DNA of 7,516 nucleotides from Treponema sp. Its GTDB lineage: Bacteria; Spirochaetota; Spirochaetia; Treponematales; Breznakiellaceae. The notes under the pieces were generated by a model. That model worked only from the letters and a program-made list of their open reading frames with translations, made no database searches and was not told the origin of the DNA. Below, in pieces: positions 6,227 through 7,516 of the stretch. A program made the translations under genes and the position numbers. The stretch is taken from NCBI GenBank assembly GCA_031273405.1, contig JAISRW010000006.1, positions 1 to 7,516 on the forward strand, given 5' to 3'. Every line of letters begins with the position of its first letter. Position 1 is the first letter of the stretch.

Positions 6227-6856
6227 CTAAAGTGTCTTCCCCAGGCCCAGATAATAGGTCTCGAAGGATTCGGAACGGCAGACCCGGGGCTTATAGCTCC
6301 TGCCTGTCCTAAAGAGGGAGCGAATGCGTTTAAGGAGGCTTCCCGTATCGCCGCCCTGGAAAACCTTGACCGCCAGGTTCCCGCCTCTCTCCAGGGCGGC
6401 TTCGCCGTAGTCCAGGGCGGTCTCGGCCAGTTCGAGGGAACGGGTGGTGTCCACCTGCCGGTTCCCCGTGGTCGCCGGGGCGGCGTCGCAGATGAGGAGC
6501 CGGTAGGGTCCCCGTCCCAGGACGGCCTCCCTGCTTTCCGGTTCCGTCATGTCGCCCCGGATAAAGCGAAAATTCTCCCCGTCGAAGAGGCCCCGGTCGT
6601 ATTGGCGGGAGAGGGGGGCGAGATCCACCGCGGCCAAACAGGCCCCGGCGCCCAGCTTCCGCAGCACATAGAGGCTCCAACTCCCCGGAGCCGCCCCCAG
6701 ATCCAGGACCCGGAAACTTTCGGTCCCTCCCGGCCGCCGGGAAGGCAGCAGGCCGAACTTTTCGTCCATCTCCTTGAGCTTGTATACCGAGCGGGCGGGG
6801 TATCCTTCTTTTTGAGCCTTAAGGGACCAGAAATCAGGTTTTGCGTAGTTTGCCAT
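6227..6856 (-). CDS. rlmE: 23S rRNA (uridine-2'-O-)-methyltransferase RlmE (FtsJ/RrmJ family)
   Basis: RlmE methylates the 2'-O of a uridine in the A-loop of 23S rRNA (U2552 in E. coli numbering) on the 50S subunit, with S-adenosylmethionine. The 209 residues match the family length. The SAM-binding motif is VLDLGAAPGSWSLYVL (50-65), followed by AVDLAPL (76-82) and GDM (101-103). The catalytic K-D-K-E tetrad can be placed at K26 (SVYKLKEM), D124 (LLICDAAP), K164 (NLAVKVFQG) and E199 (ESFETYYLG). The ATG at 6856 gives the normal N-terminus (YAKPDFWSLKAQKEGYPARS). No Shine-Dalgarno site precedes it, and a TAAAAT lies about six bases before the ATG, so a leaderless message is possible. It may share a transcript with ychF, although a repeat element separates them. 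Confidence 0.95.
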   Translation of the reverse strand: MANYAKPDFWSLKAQKEGYPARSVYKLKEMDEKFGLLPSRRPGGTESFRVLDLGAAPGSWSLYVLRKLGAGACLAAVDLAPLSRQYDRGLFDGENFRFIRGDMTEPESREAVLGRGPYRLLICDAAPATTGNRQVDTTRSLELAETALDYGEAALERGGNLAVKVFQGGDTGSLLKRIRSLFRTGRSYKPRVCRSESFETYYLGLGKTL

Positions 6857-6881
6857 GGGGTAATTTTACAGGAATTTACGT

Positions 6882-6982
6882 CTTTTAACCACCGACGGCG
6901 TATCGAGCCATCAAACCGAAGGTTCGCGATTCGATGTGGTCGTTTTTCTTTTCCTACATTTCGTGTTTTTCGTGGTTAAAAG
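6882..6982. repeat. Second TTAACCAC-ended dyad repeat, upstream of rlmE and tRNA-Pro
   Basis: The ends 6882-6892 (CTTTTAACCAC) and 6972-6982 (GTGGTTAAAAG) are a perfect 11-bp inverted repeat around 79 bases. The first 12 bases from 6885 (TTAACCACCGAC) differ at one position from the start of the element at 4746. The interior is different, with a small AACCGAAGGTT palindrome (6914-6924) and a right half that, on the minus strand, reads CGTGGTT-like and CACGAAAAACACG-like phrases. It lies between the divergent starts of rlmE and the tRNA gene and may carry part of the rlmE promoter region. Confidence 0.6.
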
Positions 6983-7011
6983 TAAAACCGCCGCTGTTCA
7001 TGGGAGCGGGA

Positions 7012-7040
7012 TAGACAGGGGCGGAATAAAATTTTATAGT
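7012..7040 (+). promoter_or_regulatory. Promoter of the tRNA-Pro gene
   Basis: TAGACA (7012-7017, one change from TTGACA) and TATAGT (7035-7040, one change from TATAAT) are spaced by exactly 17 bases. The predicted start near 7047 lies about four bases before the mature tRNA 5' end, so the precursor leader would be very short. Confidence 0.7.
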
Positions 7041-7050
7041 GAAAAAATGG

Positions 7051-7123
7051 CGGCGGGTAGGCTAGTGGTTACGCCACGAGTTTTGGGAACTCGACATCGG
7101 GGGTTCAAATCCCCCCTCGCCGA
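7051..7123 (+). tRNA. tRNA-Pro (anticodon UGG)
   Basis: A full cloverleaf of 73 bases can be drawn. The acceptor arm pairs 7051-7057 with 7116-7122 (seven pairs, one G-T). The D arm has GGC (7060-7062) with GCC (7073-7075). The anticodon stem is CGAGT/ACTCG (7077-7081, 7089-7093), with loop TTTGGGA and anticodon TGG at 7084-7086. The variable loop has five bases, and the T arm is GGGGG/CCCCC (7099-7103, 7111-7115) with loop TTCAAAT. The C1-G72 pair, A73 and G after the anticodon fit proline identity. The CCA end is not encoded, so it must be added by tRNA nucleotidyltransferase. It reads CCA codons and possibly all CCN codons. Confidence 0.96.
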
Positions 7124-7135
7124 ATGATAGCAGTG

Positions 7136-7150
7136 CGGAACTTCGGTCCG
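7136..7150 (+). other. Small UUCG-tetraloop hairpin after tRNA-Pro
   Basis: CGGA (7136-7139) pairs with TCCG (7147-7150). C7141-G7146 closes a TTCG loop and A7140 is bulged. C(UUCG)G is a very stable RNA tetraloop. There is no T-run after it, so a simple intrinsic terminator is unlikely, but it may help define the tRNA precursor 3' end. Confidence 0.35.
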
Positions 7151-7230
7151 ATTGCGTTTGCTTAGCGCTTATTGCCGCAGACCATGGGTCGAACCGCTAG
7201 GAGTTTGTTGCGCTTCGCGCATGAAATCTG

Positions 7231-7256
7231 AAAAATCGCCGATCAGGCGATTTTTT
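7231..7256 (+). terminator. Terminator-like hairpin inside repeat copy 2
   Basis: AAAAATCGCC (7231-7240) pairs perfectly with GGCGATTTTT (7246-7255) around a GATCA loop, followed by a run of six T in total. It has the form of an intrinsic terminator and could end transcripts from tRNA-Pro about 110 bases upstream; on the other strand it also ends in a T-run. The matching hairpin in copy 1 (6138-6156) is shorter. Confidence 0.5.
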
Positions 7257-7291
7257 ACCCTGCAAACTCCCAAAGCAGCCCCGAAAATCGT

Positions 7292-7330
7292 GGTTTTTAT
7301 GACTTTTTTGCTAAAAAAGTCATAAAAACC
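7292..7330. repeat. Perfect 18-bp hairpin in repeat copy 2
   Basis: Bases 7292-7309 and 7313-7330 are perfectly complementary over 18 positions with a three-base loop (GCT). The stem is mostly A-T with two G-C pairs at its foot. It is absent from copy 1 and appears to be a variable insert within the repeat. Confidence 0.9.
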
Positions 7331-7422
7331 TACAAGTACAACAGGCTGCTAGCCTTCGGTTCGAGGGTTCGAGTCAATCACCGAATTGCGAGTCAGGAAA
7401 ATTTTAACCCCAGACCCGCCGG

Positions 7423-7516
7423 CTAAAGCACGCGCAAGGGTGTTATAGGGCTGAACACCGGCCGATACAGTTCGCCCCAGTTTCCCCGCCTGTCCGCCTT
7501 GTCCGCGGCGGAACTG
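7423..7516 (-). CDS. C-terminal end of an unidentified protein (5' part outside window)
   Basis: On the minus strand an open frame enters from the right edge and stops with TAG at 7425-7423. It gives about 30 residues ending NWGELYRPVFSPITPLRVL. Third codon positions are mainly G or C, as in the other genes here, and the composition is protein-like. Two other frames are also open through this short stretch: one on the minus strand would end at the CTAG of the repeat element, and one on the plus strand runs off the edge. The frame choice is therefore likely but not certain. I do not recognise the family. Confidence 0.5.
   Translation of the reverse strand, partial: SSAADKADRRGNWGELYRPVFSPITPLRVL

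Larger units (their letters stand above)
7197..7352 (+). repeat. MITE-like palindromic repeat element, copy 2 (156 bp)
   Basis: This is the same family as 6048-6194 in opposite orientation. Both ends carry CTAG: the left end 7197-7215 and the complement of 7334-7352 match at 14 of 19 positions. Shared with copy 1 are the 25-base left-end block (7202-7226), a hairpin with the same TCGCC/GGCGA stem, a TTACC..CAAACT phrase near 7255-7268, and the AAAAACCTACAAG block at the right end. Copy 2 differs by an extra long perfect hairpin (7292-7330) where copy 1 has small GAACC/GGTTC palindromes. No reading frame of note is present. Confidence 0.85.

Noticed and set aside
6158..6979. 273-codon open frame on the + strand across rlmE
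   Set aside because: Antisense to rlmE with all catalytic residues intact on the minus strand; it also runs through two non-coding repeats.
6048..7352. CRISPR array
   Set aside because: The repeats are two inverted copies about 1 kb apart with genes between, not regularly spaced direct repeats with unique spacers, and no cas gene is present.
7349..7516. Longer minus-strand frame from the right edge ending at the CTAG of repeat copy 2
   Set aside because: Its residues (Gly/Arg-rich, then ...TRNSVIDSNP) and codon use look less protein-like than the frame that stops at 7423, though it cannot be fully excluded.

Overview
The window looks like a chromosomal segment of a fairly GC-rich spirochaete, most likely a treponeme of the gut type. 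That guess rests on general resemblance: the proteins, a tRNA without encoded CCA, and dispersed palindromic repeats between genes. No database search was possible. Most of the window is housekeeping or envelope gene content. The unusual material lies in small gene overlaps and in the intergenic DNA.

Left part (1-1572, + strand): the window opens inside a short chromate-transporter-family (CHR) gene, which overlaps a second CHR half-size gene by four bases (ATGA). Together they form a typical two-gene transporter pair. After 70 bases comes coaD (phosphopantetheine adenylyltransferase of CoA synthesis), probably read from the same transcript.

Middle part (1573-4739, + strand): a 218-base gap carries an AT-rich 32-base dyad and a near-consensus promoter lying almost on top of the next start codon. 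It drives a probable three-gene operon. The first gene is a protein-L-isoaspartate O-methyltransferase with an unusual N-terminal membrane anchor. The second is a possible 37-residue hydrophobic small protein whose ORF overlaps both neighbours. The third is a membrane-anchored envelope protein with LysM, PKD-like and C39-like peptidase domains. The first and third proteins carry one predicted membrane segment each, and the small ORF would add a third.

Right part (4740-7516): a 20-base inverted repeat separates this operon from the convergent minus-strand gene ychF (YchF/OLA1 ATPase). Upstream of ychF is rlmE (23S rRNA 2'-O-ribose methyltransferase), also on the minus strand. A 147-base palindromic repeat element lies between them. 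To the right of rlmE are a second type of dyad repeat, a well-formed tRNA-Pro(UGG) gene with its own promoter, and a second copy of the 147-base type element in inverted orientation (156 bases, with an extra perfect 18-bp hairpin). The last feature is the probable C-terminal end of an unidentified minus-strand gene. The roughly 300 bases between the tRNA (ends 7123) and that last gene (stop at 7423-7425) contain no convincing gene. They hold a small UUCG hairpin, the repeat element and a tandem 8-mer.
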